From Acidithiobacillus sp. (GTDB lineage Bacteria; Pseudomonadota; Gammaproteobacteria; Acidithiobacillales; Acidithiobacillaceae), in contig JAQVDS010000005.1 in the NCBI GenBank assembly GCA_028697715.1, positions 1 to 64,000 of the forward strand: DNA of 64,000 nt, given 5' to 3'. The translations under genes were made by a program, and so were the position numbers. This document shows positions 34,485-43,703 of the stretch, piece after piece (position 1 is the first letter of the stretch; each line of letters opens with the position of its first letter). The notes under the pieces were generated by a model. The model was not told the DNA's origin, searched no databases, and saw only the letters and a program-made list of their open reading frames with translations.

Positions 34485-35303
34485 TTGCAAGTAGCAAAAC
34501 TGCCCCAGGCAAAAAAGCGTTTTGGTCAGAATTTTCTGGTGCAGCCGGCGATCATCACTCGCATCGTGGCGGTTATCGCGCCGCGCCCAGGCGATGCTCT
34601 CGTCGAGATCGGACCCGGACCGGGCGCCCTGACCCAAGCACTGCTAGCAGCACAAGCGGCTGGTATGGGCCCTTTGCGGGTCATCGAGCTCGACCGCGAT
34701 CTTCTGCCCAATCTGCACGCCTTAGCCTCTGCCGAGCGACTGCAGGTGATTGCCGGTGATGCCCTGCAGGTCGATTTTGCCCATCTTGCCGCAGAGGCAG
34801 GCGGGCCCCTGCGGGTGGTCGGCAATCTGCCCTATAATGTCTCCACACCTCTGCTGTTTCACCTGCTGGCGCAGAAGGATGCGATTGTCGACATGCATTT
34901 CATGCTGCAAAAAGAGGTGGCCGATCGTCTGGCCGCCGGCCCCGGCAGTTCCGCCTATGGCCGCCTGTCGCTGATGGTCCAGGCGCAAGCCCGAGTCGAG
35001 CTACTGTTTCCCGTAGCCCCCGGCAATTTCCATCCGGTGCCGAAGGTGGATTCCGCCTTTGTCCGCCTCAGCCCCTACCGCCCCTCTCGGTTGCCGCCAG
35101 AGCTCTTGCCGCATTTCAGCCGGGCCGTCAGCCTTGCCTTTGCGCAAAGACGCAAGACGCTAGCCAACAACTTCAAGGGCGTTCTCGATGGCGCTATGCT
35201 GGAAGCCTTGGCCATTACCCCCTCGGCCCGCGCCGAGACCCTGGATTTTGCAACTTTTGTTCGCCTCGCCGAGGCACTCGCGCAGAAAGGAGTGACATCG
35301 TGA
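34485..35303 (+). CDS. rsmA: 16S rRNA dimethyladenosine transferase RsmA (KsgA)
   Basis: Dimethylates A1518 and A1519 of 16S rRNA late in 30S assembly. Motifs KKRFGQNFL, VEIGPGPGALT and VVGNLPYNVSTPLL (the NLPY catalytic motif) are intact. I chose TTG 34485, with AAGGACGG upstream, because it gives the usual short lead before KKRFGQNFL; no in-frame ATG is well placed. Length is 272 residues. The stop overlaps the GTG start of the next gene. Confidence 0.93.
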   Translation: MQVAKLPQAKKRFGQNFLVQPAIITRIVAVIAPRPGDALVEIGPGPGALTQALLAAQAAGMGPLRVIELDRDLLPNLHALASAERLQVIAGDALQVDFAHLAAEAGGPLRVVGNLPYNVSTPLLFHLLAQKDAIVDMHFMLQKEVADRLAAGPGSSAYGRLSLMVQAQARVELLFPVAPGNFHPVPKVDSAFVRLSPYRPSRLPPELLPHFSRAVSLAFAQRRKTLANNFKGVLDGAMLEALAITPSARAETLDFATFVRLAEALAQKGVTS

Positions 35304-35764
35304 AGCATCTGGAGGCCGCTGAGGCCTTGTTTCGTCATCTTGGCTGGAACGCCAAGACCCTGCAGGACTATCCGGTCATCACCTGCGCCGTGGCGGTACC
35401 CAACGGTACCCTGGACATATTCTGTCATGTCCATGCCGAGCTGGAGCGGATCCTGTTCTATGTGCGTCCGCAGGGTCTGGAGCTTCCCGCGGCACGCCTA
35501 CCGGCAGTGGCCGAATTTTTGACCCGGGCCAACTATGGACTCCCGCTGGGGAATTTCGAGCTCGACTGGGAAGATCTGGAACTGAACTGCAAGAGCAGCG
35601 TGCAGGTCCCGGAGTCCTGCGTCAACGCCGGACTACTGCAGGGGTATCTTCTGTCGGCAGTGGAAACCTGCAATCACTACCTTCCCGGCCTGCGGGCAGT
35701 AGCCGAAGGCAAGCAGAGCGCCGCGGCGGCGATCAAGGCGCTGGAGGTGCCGACGGCACACTGA
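35300..35764 (+). CDS. YbjN-domain protein
   Basis: A 154-residue protein of the YbjN fold, related to type III secretion chaperones; such proteins affect motility and stress responses by unknown means. The pattern AARLPAVAEFLTRANYGLPLGNFELD is typical. The start is GTG 35300, overlapping the rsmA stop (GTGA). Its last 32 bases overlap the 3' end of the SPOR gene on the other strand. Confidence 0.8.
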   Translation: MKHLEAAEALFRHLGWNAKTLQDYPVITCAVAVPNGTLDIFCHVHAELERILFYVRPQGLELPAARLPAVAEFLTRANYGLPLGNFELDWEDLELNCKSSVQVPESCVNAGLLQGYLLSAVETCNHYLPGLRAVAEGKQSAAAAIKALEVPTAH

Positions 35765-36533
35765 GGGCAGGGCTGACGGGCTGCAACAGGGGGGTTATCC
35801 CCATGCCGCGAATCTTTGTCAGAGCCGCCTGTGCATCGGCGGGAGAGGCGTAGCGGCGGGTGAATACCAGGTAGTAGCTGGCACCGTCATTGCCGCGCAG
35901 CTTTTCCAGATGACTGGGGATGCCGAGCAGTTCCAGACGTTCCCGGATCACTTGTGCTCCAGCCAGATTATTCAGCGCCCCCACCTGTATGCGCACTGGC
36001 ACTCCGGCAGCTGCGCTGCTGGTCGGGGCGCTGGGGATGCCCGGCCCGCTGCCGAGAATATCACCGGGAATATCCACCTTCATTTGTGGCAGTATGCGGT
36101 AAAAGTTGAAGTGCACGGTACTCTGCGTGGAAGCGGTCGCACTGCTGACGGGGGCGGCGACTGCGTTGTTCTGCGCAGCCACTGCGTTGTTCGAAGATTT
36201 CGCTGCCGCAATGGTGCTACTCACGGGGAATGCCGGCCGTACGGCAGAAGAGTTGGCAGAGCTCGTCGGGCGCTTGGCAACGCTGGGGAGCAGGCCCAGT
36301 TGGCCACGGGCCATAGGCAGGCTGGCCACCCACCACCAGACCGCACCACTAAGCAGCAAGAAAGCGATCAGCAGCAACCAGATCCAGCCATGGCCAGATC
36401 GGCGCGGGGCGGGGGCGATGTCCACATCGTCATCCGTTTCTGCCGCTAGCGGAGCGGGCTGCGCGCGCGGAATGGGAGGGCGATGCTCTTCTGCTGGCGG
36501 CTGGCGACTGCTATGGCCCTTGTAGTCACGCAT
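35733..36533 (-). CDS. SPOR-domain inner-membrane protein
   Basis: A 266-residue bitopic membrane protein: basic, Pro-rich cytoplasmic start, one membrane helix (about 49-71), a long Ser/Ala/Asn-rich periplasmic linker with a small internal repeat (NNAVAAQNNAVAA), and a C-terminal SPOR domain (about 178-255) that binds denuded septal peptidoglycan. This is the layout of FtsN, and location after argS matches many proteobacteria, so it may be the divisome activator FtsN. It lies six bases after argS. Confidence 0.85.
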   Translation of the reverse strand: MRDYKGHSSRQPPAEEHRPPIPRAQPAPLAAETDDDVDIAPAPRRSGHGWIWLLLIAFLLLSGAVWWWVASLPMARGQLGLLPSVAKRPTSSANSSAVRPAFPVSSTIAAAKSSNNAVAAQNNAVAAPVSSATASTQSTVHFNFYRILPQMKVDIPGDILGSGPGIPSAPTSSAAAGVPVRIQVGALNNLAGAQVIRERLELLGIPSHLEKLRGNDGASYYLVFTRRYASPADAQAALTKIRGMGITPLLQPVSPALSVPSAPPAP

Positions 36534-36539
36534 TGCCGA

Positions 36540-38282
36540 TCACATCGTCTCCGGCGCCGACACCCCCAAGAGGGCCAAGCCATTTGCGAGGGTCTGCGCA
36601 ATTGCGTCGGCAAGACTCAGGCGCGCAAGGCGCAGCGCATCCTCTTCCACCAGGATGCGGGTAGCGTTGTAGTAGGTATGAAAACCTGCTGCCAAGTCTT
36701 TGAGGTAGAAAGCAATCTGATGCGGCTCGCGATCCCGGGCCGCACTGGCCACCTGTTCCGGAAAACGCCAGAGCCGATCCGCAAGCTCCAGTTCGCGTGG
36801 GTCCGTAAGACAGGCCAGATCCGGAGGTTGGGTGGGGAGCGACAGTCCCCGCTCTAGCGCCTGTCGGCGCAAAGAGTGTACCCGCGCATGGGCATACTGA
36901 ATGTAAAAAACCGGGTTTTCCTCGGAGTGCTTGGTTGCCAGTTCCAGATCGAAATCCAGGTGCTGATCGGCGCGCCGCAGGACGTAGAAAAACCGTGCCG
37001 CATCATTTCCCACTTCTTCGCGCAACTGACGCAGGGTGACGAACTCGCCAGCGCGGGTGGACATCGATACCTTTTCCGTACCGCGATAGAGAATGGCGAA
37101 TTGCACCAACAATACTTCGAGGGCGTTCGCATCCGCGCCGAGGGCCTGCAAACTCGCACGCACGCGCGGGATATAGCCGTGGTGGTCGGCGCCCCACATA
37201 TCGATGAGCTGGGAGAAACCGCGCGTACCCTTTTCGAAGTGATAGGCAACATCGGAGGCAAAATAGGTATAAGCGCCATTTTCCCGTTGCAGTACCCGGT
37301 CCTTGTCATCACCGAAGTCAGTAGAACGAAACCACAGGGCGCCCTCGGCACGATAGCAGTGTCCGCCCTCTTCCAGCCGCGCAATCGCGCGCTCCACCGC
37401 GCCCTGCTCCATGAGGGAACGCTCGGAATACCAATTTTGGTAGACGACACCGAACTCGGCGAGATCGTCGCGGATGTCCGCAAGGATTTCCTGCAGGCCT
37501 GCGGCATGCAATCTTCCATAGGCTGCAGCCCCCAGAGCGTCCTTCAAATGGGCAATCAGCTGGTCGATAGCTGCGTCGCCATCGGCAATGGCGGCCAAAT
37601 CGGGCATGTTCTTGGACGCAAATACCAAGGCATCGCCCTCCCTCGCCAAAAGATGTGCGGCGATCTCGCGGACATATTCGCCCCGATAGGCACTCTGCGG
37701 GAAATCCCAGGGCAGGCCATGACCTGCAGCCTCGAGGTAACGCAGATAGACACTGGCGGCGAGGATATCCATCTGCCGTCCGGCGTCGTTAACGTAGTAC
37801 TCGCAAAAGACGTCATAACCGCAAAAGCGCAGTATCTCGGCCAGACTCGCGCCATAGGCGGCGCCCCGACCGTGCCCGACGTGCAAAGGGCCGGTAGGAT
37901 TGGCGGAGACGAACTCCAGATGCAAGCGCAGGCCGCCACCCAGATTCTGCCGCCCGAAATCCCGCCCCTGCCCCAGAACCTGGGCAATTACCGCGTGAAA
38001 AGCGGCCGGCCGCAGAAAAAAATTGAGAAAGCCCGGGCCGGCAATCTCCACCCGCTCGATCCAGGGCGACTCGGGTAGGGCGCCGAGAATACTGGTGGCG
38101 AGATCGCGGGGCTTTTTGCCCGCGCCCTTGGCAAGGAGCAGAGCGACATTGCTGGCCAGGTGACCATGCTCCGGCTGGCGCGGACGGTCGAAGTCCAATT
38201 GGATGGGGACACCCTGTAGCAAGCCTTGCTGCTGCAGGGCCTGCAAGGCCAGCAAAAGGGGTTCGGCAACGAAGTTTTTCAC
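36540..38282 (-). CDS. argS: Arginyl-tRNA synthetase
   Basis: Charges tRNA-Arg. The 580-residue class I synthetase has the HIGH-type motif HVGH in [17 protein letters not shown], the KMSKS-like [10 protein letters not shown] and the C-terminal tRNA-binding domain. I chose GTG 38282, with AAGG eight bases upstream; an in-frame TTG six codons earlier would lie on that site. Upstream is a divergent MscS channel gene. Confidence 0.96.
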   Translation of the reverse strand: MKNFVAEPLLLALQALQQQGLLQGVPIQLDFDRPRQPEHGHLASNVALLLAKGAGKKPRDLATSILGALPESPWIERVEIAGPGFLNFFLRPAAFHAVIAQVLGQGRDFGRQNLGGGLRLHLEFVSANPTGPLHVGHGRGAAYGASLAEILRFCGYDVFCEYYVNDAGRQMDILAASVYLRYLEAAGHGLPWDFPQSAYRGEYVREIAAHLLAREGDALVFASKNMPDLAAIADGDAAIDQLIAHLKDALGAAAYGRLHAAGLQEILADIRDDLAEFGVVYQNWYSERSLMEQGAVERAIARLEEGGHCYRAEGALWFRSTDFGDDKDRVLQRENGAYTYFASDVAYHFEKGTRGFSQLIDMWGADHHGYIPRVRASLQALGADANALEVLLVQFAILYRGTEKVSMSTRAGEFVTLRQLREEVGNDAARFFYVLRRADQHLDFDLELATKHSEENPVFYIQYAHARVHSLRRQALERGLSLPTQPPDLACLTDPRELELADRLWRFPEQVASAARDREPHQIAFYLKDLAAGFHTYYNATRILVEEDALRLARLSLADAIAQTLANGLALLGVSAPETM

Positions 38283-38389
38283 AAAACAAACCTTGAGCAA
38301 AAGGAATTTTTGCTGCAGTGTACTCCAAGCTGCCCCTTCCGTCAGGGGCTATGGGCTATTCGGGGAATGAATGCTGTGAGAACATACCT

Positions 38390-39295
38390 GTGAAACAACT
38401 GGAAGGCATCTGGACCTGGTTCCTCTCGCCAATCCATTTCCCGGGCGGCATTGCCATCGAACCGGTGCGGATTGTTGCGCTCATCATCGTTCTGATCTTC
38501 CTGTGGTGGGGTGCGCGTTGGTTGCGCAAAGCGACCCGCGTTCTGCTCAGTCGGCGTCTCGATCCCTCTTTGGCCTATGCCATCTCCCGCATCGGCTACT
38601 ACTTCGTTCTCGCCTTCGGCGCCCTGATTGCCCTGCAGAGCATGGGCGTCAACCTGAGCAGCCTGTCGATCCTAGGCGGCGTGGTCGGCGTCGGGCTGGG
38701 TTTCGGTCTGCAAAATATCTTCAGCAATTTCGCCTCCGGCCTCATCATCCTCATCGAGCAAAGCATCAAGGTCGGCGATTACATCCAGCTCAAGGAAAAT
38801 GGCCTGCACGGCGCGGTAGTCCATCTGGGGGTGCGCTACACCCAGGTGCGTACCAATGACAACGTCGATATCCTGGTGCCCAATTCCCAGTTCATCAACG
38901 GCGAGGTCATCAACTGGAGCCTCAGCGACAATACCATGCGCCTGCATATCCCCTTCCGCGTACCCTACGGCACCAATCGCGAGACGCTGCGCGAACTGGT
39001 CATTGCTACCGCGTACCAGTCGGAGCATACCCTGGATGTAGACGGCAAAAGGCCGAATCTATGGATCAGCGCCTTTGGCGAGGCCGGCTATGATTGCGAG
39101 ATGATCGTCTGGGTCGCGCGCGATGCCCTGATGCGCCCCGGCGGCACCCGCGCCGAATACCATTGGTTACTGGCCGAGGCACTAGAGAAGGCAGGCATCG
39201 AGATCCCGCGTCCGCGTCAGGAGATCAGCTTTGCCCGATCTGATGATGCCAAGGTCTACGCCGAAGAGCTTTCCCGCTCTATTTCTTCGACATAG
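38390..39295 (+). CDS. MscS-family mechanosensitive channel
   Basis: Small-conductance tension-gated channel that releases solutes under osmotic downshock. The protein has three membrane segments and the Gly/Ala-rich pore helix GVVGVGLGFGLQNIFSNFASG, then the conserved SIKVGDYI and PNSQFINGEVINW of the beta domain. The start is uncertain: GTG 38390 gives 301 residues; ATG 38351 would add a Cys-rich lead with no family support. Its last 40 bases overlap the end of the exporter gene on the other strand. Confidence 0.9.
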   Translation: MKQLEGIWTWFLSPIHFPGGIAIEPVRIVALIIVLIFLWWGARWLRKATRVLLSRRLDPSLAYAISRIGYYFVLAFGALIALQSMGVNLSSLSILGGVVGVGLGFGLQNIFSNFASGLIILIEQSIKVGDYIQLKENGLHGAVVHLGVRYTQVRTNDNVDILVPNSQFINGEVINWSLSDNTMRLHIPFRVPYGTNRETLRELVIATAYQSEHTLDVDGKRPNLWISAFGEAGYDCEMIVWVARDALMRPGGTRAEYHWLLAEALEKAGIEIPRPRQEISFARSDDAKVYAEELSRSISST

Positions 39296-40761
39296 CTGCT
39301 TGCGGCGGTAGCTGCCAGCCGCCGTGGAGAGATTAGGAAGAGGTAGGCCACTGCCGCAGCGGCCAGGGCAACCCACATCGACAGGCGCAGTAGATTGTCG
39401 AGACTCAAGGTGGCAGCTAGGCTCTGTAAATGCTGAACGAGCAGCGGCAAGGGCAGGCCCGGTAAGGGCTGCACGTCGGCGCGCATGTTGGACTCTGCTA
39501 GGGCCGAGCCACGGGTCCAAAAGACCTCCAGCAGGGTCACGCCGATATTGGCACTGAAGACGCGAATGAAGTTGCTGGTGGTGCTGGCGGCAGGGATTTC
39601 TTCTTTGTCGACGCCCGAGAGAATGATGAGAGTGAGGGGCACGAAAAGCGCTCCAACGCCCAGGCCAAGCAGAAAAACGGGCCAGAAGAGATCACCCAGA
39701 CTCATCATCGGACTGAGATAGGCGGTGCCGTAGGCAAGGGCAAAGAGCAGAAAACAGGCGCTGGCCAGGCGCCGCAGCCCCACCAGCCCATGCAAGCGAT
39801 CCATCAGGATAGAGAGGGGTACCGCGGCGAGACCGATGGGAATGAGGATACTGCTGCCCCACCAGCCATTGAAGCCGAGGTTTTCCTCCGCCCAGAGCGG
39901 CAGCAAGGATGCCCAGCCCATGAACAGTGCCCAACCCAAGCAGAGCAAGAGCAGCCCAAGCCAATAATTACGCTGGCGCAGATAGTGAAAACGCAGGAGG
40001 GGATGGCGAGCAGTCGCTTCGCGCCAAGCGAAGAGAGCAAGGAAGACAATAGCCACTAGACTGGTGCGCAAGATGAAACGCGAATGCCACCAGCCGTATT
40101 GCTCGCCATTGTCGAGAACGATCTGCAGGGCCATCAGACCTGCGTAGAGAAGGAGAAAGCCGAGAAGATCGAAGCCTGGCGGTCGTGGCCCGCGCTCTTC
40201 GCGAATCTGTCCACTGCCGATCCAGGCGGCGAGGAGCCAAACGGGGACCGACAGAGCAAAGATCCAACGATAACCCAAGGTGACCGCGAGATAACCGCCA
40301 AGGGCCGGCCCAATAAAAAAGGGCACCAGCATGGCGTTACTCCACAATACCATAACCGGCCCGTGCTGTGATGCCGGGCTGGCCCGCAGAAACAGGCTTT
40401 GGCTGAGGGGCACCAGCAAACCCGCCGCCATCCCTTCCATCGCGCGGCTGAGGAGCAAAATCCAGAGGTTGCCGGTACTAGCGCTGATCAGACTGCCCAG
40501 GGTAGCCAGAGAACAGGCGCCCAGAAATACCTGCCGCGCGCCAAAACGGGCATGGGTCCACGGCATCAGGGTAATGCCCACCGACCAGTTGACAATGAAA
40601 TACGTCAGCGCCCATAGCGCGTGGTCGCTACTGGTAGCAACGCCGCCGGCAATATAGGGAAAGATGCCTTGCACCGCAGCGCCGTCGAAAGACCCCATTG
40701 CAAGCCCCAGGCCCACACCGAGAAACAACATCCACGGCATTGTCTCGCTGCGCTGTGTCAT
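39256..40761 (-). CDS. DHA2-type drug/proton antiporter (EmrB-like)
   Basis: A 501-residue major facilitator with about 14 membrane segments, the size and layout of DHA2 multidrug exporters. Visible family stretches are SRAMEGMAAGLLVPLSQSL and the first-loop WALTYFIVNWSVG. No EmrA-type adaptor or outer-membrane channel is adjacent. ATG 40761 follows GGGGAG. It is divergent from a LysR regulator 90 bases away, which probably controls it. The substrate is unknown. Confidence 0.88.
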   Translation of the reverse strand: MTQRSETMPWMLFLGVGLGLAMGSFDGAAVQGIFPYIAGGVATSSDHALWALTYFIVNWSVGITLMPWTHARFGARQVFLGACSLATLGSLISASTGNLWILLLSRAMEGMAAGLLVPLSQSLFLRASPASQHGPVMVLWSNAMLVPFFIGPALGGYLAVTLGYRWIFALSVPVWLLAAWIGSGQIREERGPRPPGFDLLGFLLLYAGLMALQIVLDNGEQYGWWHSRFILRTSLVAIVFLALFAWREATARHPLLRFHYLRQRNYWLGLLLLCLGWALFMGWASLLPLWAEENLGFNGWWGSSILIPIGLAAVPLSILMDRLHGLVGLRRLASACFLLFALAYGTAYLSPMMSLGDLFWPVFLLGLGVGALFVPLTLIILSGVDKEEIPAASTTSNFIRVFSANIGVTLLEVFWTRGSALAESNMRADVQPLPGLPLPLLVQHLQSLAATLSLDNLLRLSMWVALAAAAVAYLFLISPRRLAATAASSYVEEIERESSSA

Positions 40762-40807
40762 CGCTCTCCCCAAAACTGGACTAGGCAACGGTAGCGCTGC
40801 GTCTTAT

Positions 40808-40818
40808 ATTGGTCCAAT
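40808..40818. promoter_or_regulatory. Candidate LysR operator between exporter and regulator
   Basis: A perfect interrupted palindrome ATTGG-T-CCAAT stands in the 90-base gap between the divergent exporter and lysR-type genes. LysR proteins usually bind T-n11-A palindromes in such gaps, so this is a plausible recognition site. Confidence 0.45.
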
Positions 40819-40851
40819 GGAATTGTTTTGCGTTATTGATCGGGATTTTCA

Positions 40852-41793
40852 ATGAAAATATCCCCAGAAGATCTGCTGAGTTTTCTTGAGGTAGCAGAAC
40901 AAGGCGGTGTTGCGCACGCCAGCGAACGACTACATCGCAGTCAACCGACCATCTCCGGCCGCCTGCAACGGCTCCAGCGCATTGTCGGTGAGCCCTTATA
41001 TCTGCGCGAGGGGCGGGGCATTCGCCTCAGCCCCGCTGGTGAGGCACTTGTACCCCTCCTGCGCAGCCTGCGTAGCGATCTGCAGCGTATCGAGGACTGG
41101 GTCAGCCGCCGGCAACAGCAACAGGAAGGCCAGCTCCGCATTGCCGCCAGCAGTACCGTCGCCAACTATTTTTTGATGGAACACCTGGCGCGCTTTCGCA
41201 GTCTCTACCCCGGTGTCGAGCTCCGTCTGCAGACCGGGGCCCTGGCCTGGGAAGACTGGAACTGGAAGGATTGGGATCTGCTCTTTACCGAAGAGGCCAT
41301 AGCACCAGAGCTGCTACCCGAAGACTTCTGCCAGAGTCCCTGGCGCGAGGACGAACTGGTGGCGATCCTACCCTTGCAACACCCTTGGGTGCTAGCGGGA
41401 AAACAAAGTGTCACCTGGACGGAGATCTTGCAGGAACCCATTGTCTGGCGCGAGCCACATTCCGGCATTCGCCGGCGCGTTGCCGCAGCGTTGCGCGCTG
41501 CGGGGCTCAAACCCACTTACACGGTCGAGGTCACGGGGGTGGAGGCGCTGCGCGAGGCCGTGGCCGCCGGTCTCGGCATTGGTTTTGCTTCGGTCGAGGC
41601 CTTGGATAAGATACGTTGGCCCTTGGCCTCCATGCGTCTGGAACCTCCGCGCGGGCTATTCTGGACCTTGTATCTGGTGCATCCGCGGCTTGCCGTCGCC
41701 TCGCACGCCCTGCGCGCCTTTCTCCAGCTGCTTGCGCCGGCGGGCGTCGCTCACTGCGACGCTTCGTCGACGAGGAACAGGCAGGCGCCGTAG
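40852..41793 (+). CDS. LysR-family transcription regulator
   Basis: A 313-residue regulator with an N-terminal winged helix (LLSFLEVAEQGGVAHASERL, then SQPTISGRLQRLQ) and a C-terminal co-inducer domain. Such proteins often control the gene they are divergent from, here the DHA2 exporter, and themselves. The ligand is unknown. The last 43 bases overlap the end of prmB on the other strand. Confidence 0.92.
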   Translation: MKISPEDLLSFLEVAEQGGVAHASERLHRSQPTISGRLQRLQRIVGEPLYLREGRGIRLSPAGEALVPLLRSLRSDLQRIEDWVSRRQQQQEGQLRIAASSTVANYFLMEHLARFRSLYPGVELRLQTGALAWEDWNWKDWDLLFTEEAIAPELLPEDFCQSPWREDELVAILPLQHPWVLAGKQSVTWTEILQEPIVWREPHSGIRRRVAAALRAAGLKPTYTVEVTGVEALREAVAAGLGIGFASVEALDKIRWPLASMRLEPPRGLFWTLYLVHPRLAVASHALRAFLQLLAPAGVAHCDASSTRNRQAP

Positions 41794-42656
41794 CCGCCTG
41801 CGGGATGTTCCAGCCAAATCAGGGGAAGATCCGGATATTGGCTCAGCAAGGCCGCCTCTGCATCGCCGGTCTCCAGGGCCAGAATCCCGCCGGGGCGTAG
41901 ATGGGCTGGCGCTTCTCGCAGTATGGGCAATAGGCAATCCAGACCGTCGTCGCCAGCGGCCAGGGCCAACCGGGGCTCATGGCGATATTCCGGCGGCAGT
42001 TCTGCCATGGCAGCGGCATCGACATAGGGGGGATTACTGACAATCAGGTCGTAGCACTGCCCCGCAAGAGCGGCAAAAAGGTCGGACTGCTGCAGCTGTA
42101 CCCGCGCGGACAGACCATGCAACGCGACATTGTACCTGGCCACCTCTAGGGCAGCGGGGGAAATATCGACGGCATCGACTTGTGCCTCGGGAAAGCGCTG
42201 CGCCAGGGCAACGGCCATGCAGCCGGAGCCGGTGCCGATCTCCAGAATCCGCCCTACCCGCTCCGCCTGCAGCCAGGGAGCAAAGCCTTCCTCGATGAAT
42301 GGCTCGAGCAGGCTGCGCGGGATCAGGACCCGTTCATCGACAAAAAAGCGCAGGCCGGCAAACCAGGCCTCCTGCAGGATGTACGCCGTGGGCCGGCGCA
42401 GGATCTCCCGCTGATAGAAGGCATCGAGCACAGCATCGCGCTCGCTGGCGGTGAGCCTTGCTGCCCGTAGCTCCGGGAGCTCCTCCGGCTCCAGGGCCAG
42501 GCGACGGGCGACTAGGGCAGCGGCCTCGGCCTGCGGGGTCTGGTACCCCTGACTGCAATCGATGCCCGCCCGAGAGAAGCGGCTCTGCCCATAGCGCCAG
42601 AAATCCTCGACACTCTCCAACCCTATTGCGAGTTCCCGATATTGCTGCCAACGCAT
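41751..42656 (-). CDS. prmB: Ribosomal protein L3 glutamine methyltransferase PrmB
   Basis: N5-glutamine methyltransferase. The 301-residue protein has the SAM-binding LEIGTGSGCMAVAL and the catalytic NPPY motif in DLIVSNPPYVD. The stretch FAGLRFFVDERVLIPRS matches the PrmB rather than PrmC branch, although the usual SPIAELI after it reads SLLEPFIEE. It follows xthA by nine bases in the rlmJ-xthA-prmB unit. Confidence 0.88.
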   Translation of the reverse strand: MRWQQYRELAIGLESVEDFWRYGQSRFSRAGIDCSQGYQTPQAEAAALVARRLALEPEELPELRAARLTASERDAVLDAFYQREILRRPTAYILQEAWFAGLRFFVDERVLIPRSLLEPFIEEGFAPWLQAERVGRILEIGTGSGCMAVALAQRFPEAQVDAVDISPAALEVARYNVALHGLSARVQLQQSDLFAALAGQCYDLIVSNPPYVDAAAMAELPPEYRHEPRLALAAGDDGLDCLLPILREAPAHLRPGGILALETGDAEAALLSQYPDLPLIWLEHPAGGYGACLFLVDEASQ

Positions 42657-42665
42657 GGGGTCCTC

Positions 42666-43427
42666 CTAGTCGATTTCCAGCCAGACCGGGCAGTGGTCCG
42701 AACCCAGGACCTCCGTAGCGATTCCGGCGCCGCGTACGCGCGGCAACAGGCTGCGATGTACCCAAAAATAGTCCAGACGCCAGCCGACATTCCGCTCCCG
42801 CGCCGCGGTGCGCTGACTCCACCAGGAGTAGCACTGCGTTTCCGGATGCAGGTGGCGAAAACTGTCCACCCACCCGGCGGCCTCCCAGCGATCGAGCCAG
42901 GCCCGCTCCTGCGGCAAGAAACCGGAAATTTTAGCATTCTCGGCGGGCCGGGCGAGATCGATGGGGTTATGGGCAGTGTTCACATCACCGCAAAATACCA
43001 CCGGACGCCCAGCCGCCACCCGTGCCTCGATCTGGGCGAGGAAGTCGGCGTAAAAATCGAGCTTGTAGGCCAGCCGGTCGGCGTCTTTTTTGCCATTGGG
43101 GAAATATACGTTGTAGAGATCGAAGTCGCCGCAGTCATGGGCCAAAACACGCCCTTCCCGGTCATAGCGGGGATTCCCCAAGCCCCGCTGCAGCAAGGGG
43201 AAGTCGGCGCGGGCGAAGGTGGCAACACCGCTGTATCCGGGGCGCTCGGCGACAGCCCAGTCACCCCGATACCCCGGCAACTCGCGCTCGTTTTCCGTGA
43301 GTCGTTCTGGGTCCGCCTTGGTCTCCTGCACACAGAGAACATCGGGTTGGCTGTCCGCGACCCAGTCCCGCAAGCCTTTACGCAAGGCCGCCCGCCAGCC
43401 GTTGACGTTCCAGCTGTACAGGCGCAT
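42666..43427 (-). CDS. xthA: Exodeoxyribonuclease III / AP endonuclease, copy 1
   Basis: Repairs abasic sites in DNA. The 253-residue protein has all the family motifs: LYSWNVNGWRAALRKG, VQETKAD, GVATFAR, CGDVNTAHNPIDL and the catalytic SDHCPV. It resembles the ExoA (Gram-positive-like) branch more than the copy at 45281-46054. Its ATG directly abuts the stop of the small gene upstream. Confidence 0.94.
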   Translation of the reverse strand: MRLYSWNVNGWRAALRKGLRDWVADSQPDVLCVQETKADPERLTENERELPGYRGDWAVAERPGYSGVATFARADFPLLQRGLGNPRYDREGRVLAHDCGDFDLYNVYFPNGKKDADRLAYKLDFYADFLAQIEARVAAGRPVVFCGDVNTAHNPIDLARPAENAKISGFLPQERAWLDRWEAAGWVDSFRHLHPETQCYSWWSQRTAARERNVGWRLDYFWVHRSLLPRVRGAGIATEVLGSDHCPVWLEID

Positions 43428-43703
43428 TCAGCGCTGTACCCGCACGGCGAGAAATTCTCCGCGCTCCAGCACGCCCTGTAGCAACACCCGGGCGTCTGTG
43501 GCCTCTGCTACCGCCGGCAACTCTGCCAGAGTTTCGCGTGCGCCGCTGGGGCTGATGACACCATGACGGAGGGCGAGCTGATAGAGCACCTGGATGGACA
43601 AGCGGTTGTCGGGCCGCTGCGGCAGAGACAATTGTAACTCTGCCTTGGGTCCGCCATAAAAATGCAGGGTGCGGATCTGATCGACTGGGGGCAACGGATT
43701 CAT
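43428..43703 (-). CDS. Small conserved protein, DUF2322-like
   Basis: A 91-residue cytoplasmic protein. The pattern of a short beta-rich start (TLHFYGGPKAELQLSL), a helix VLYQLALRHGVISPSGARE and a closing strand recalls DUF2322, a family of unknown function found in beta- and gammaproteobacteria; I hold this loosely. It overlaps the rlmJ stop (ATGA) and abuts the xthA start, so the three are translated from one message. Confidence 0.7.
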   Translation of the reverse strand: MNPLPPVDQIRTLHFYGGPKAELQLSLPQRPDNRLSIQVLYQLALRHGVISPSGARETLAELPAVAEATDARVLLQGVLERGEFLAVRVQR

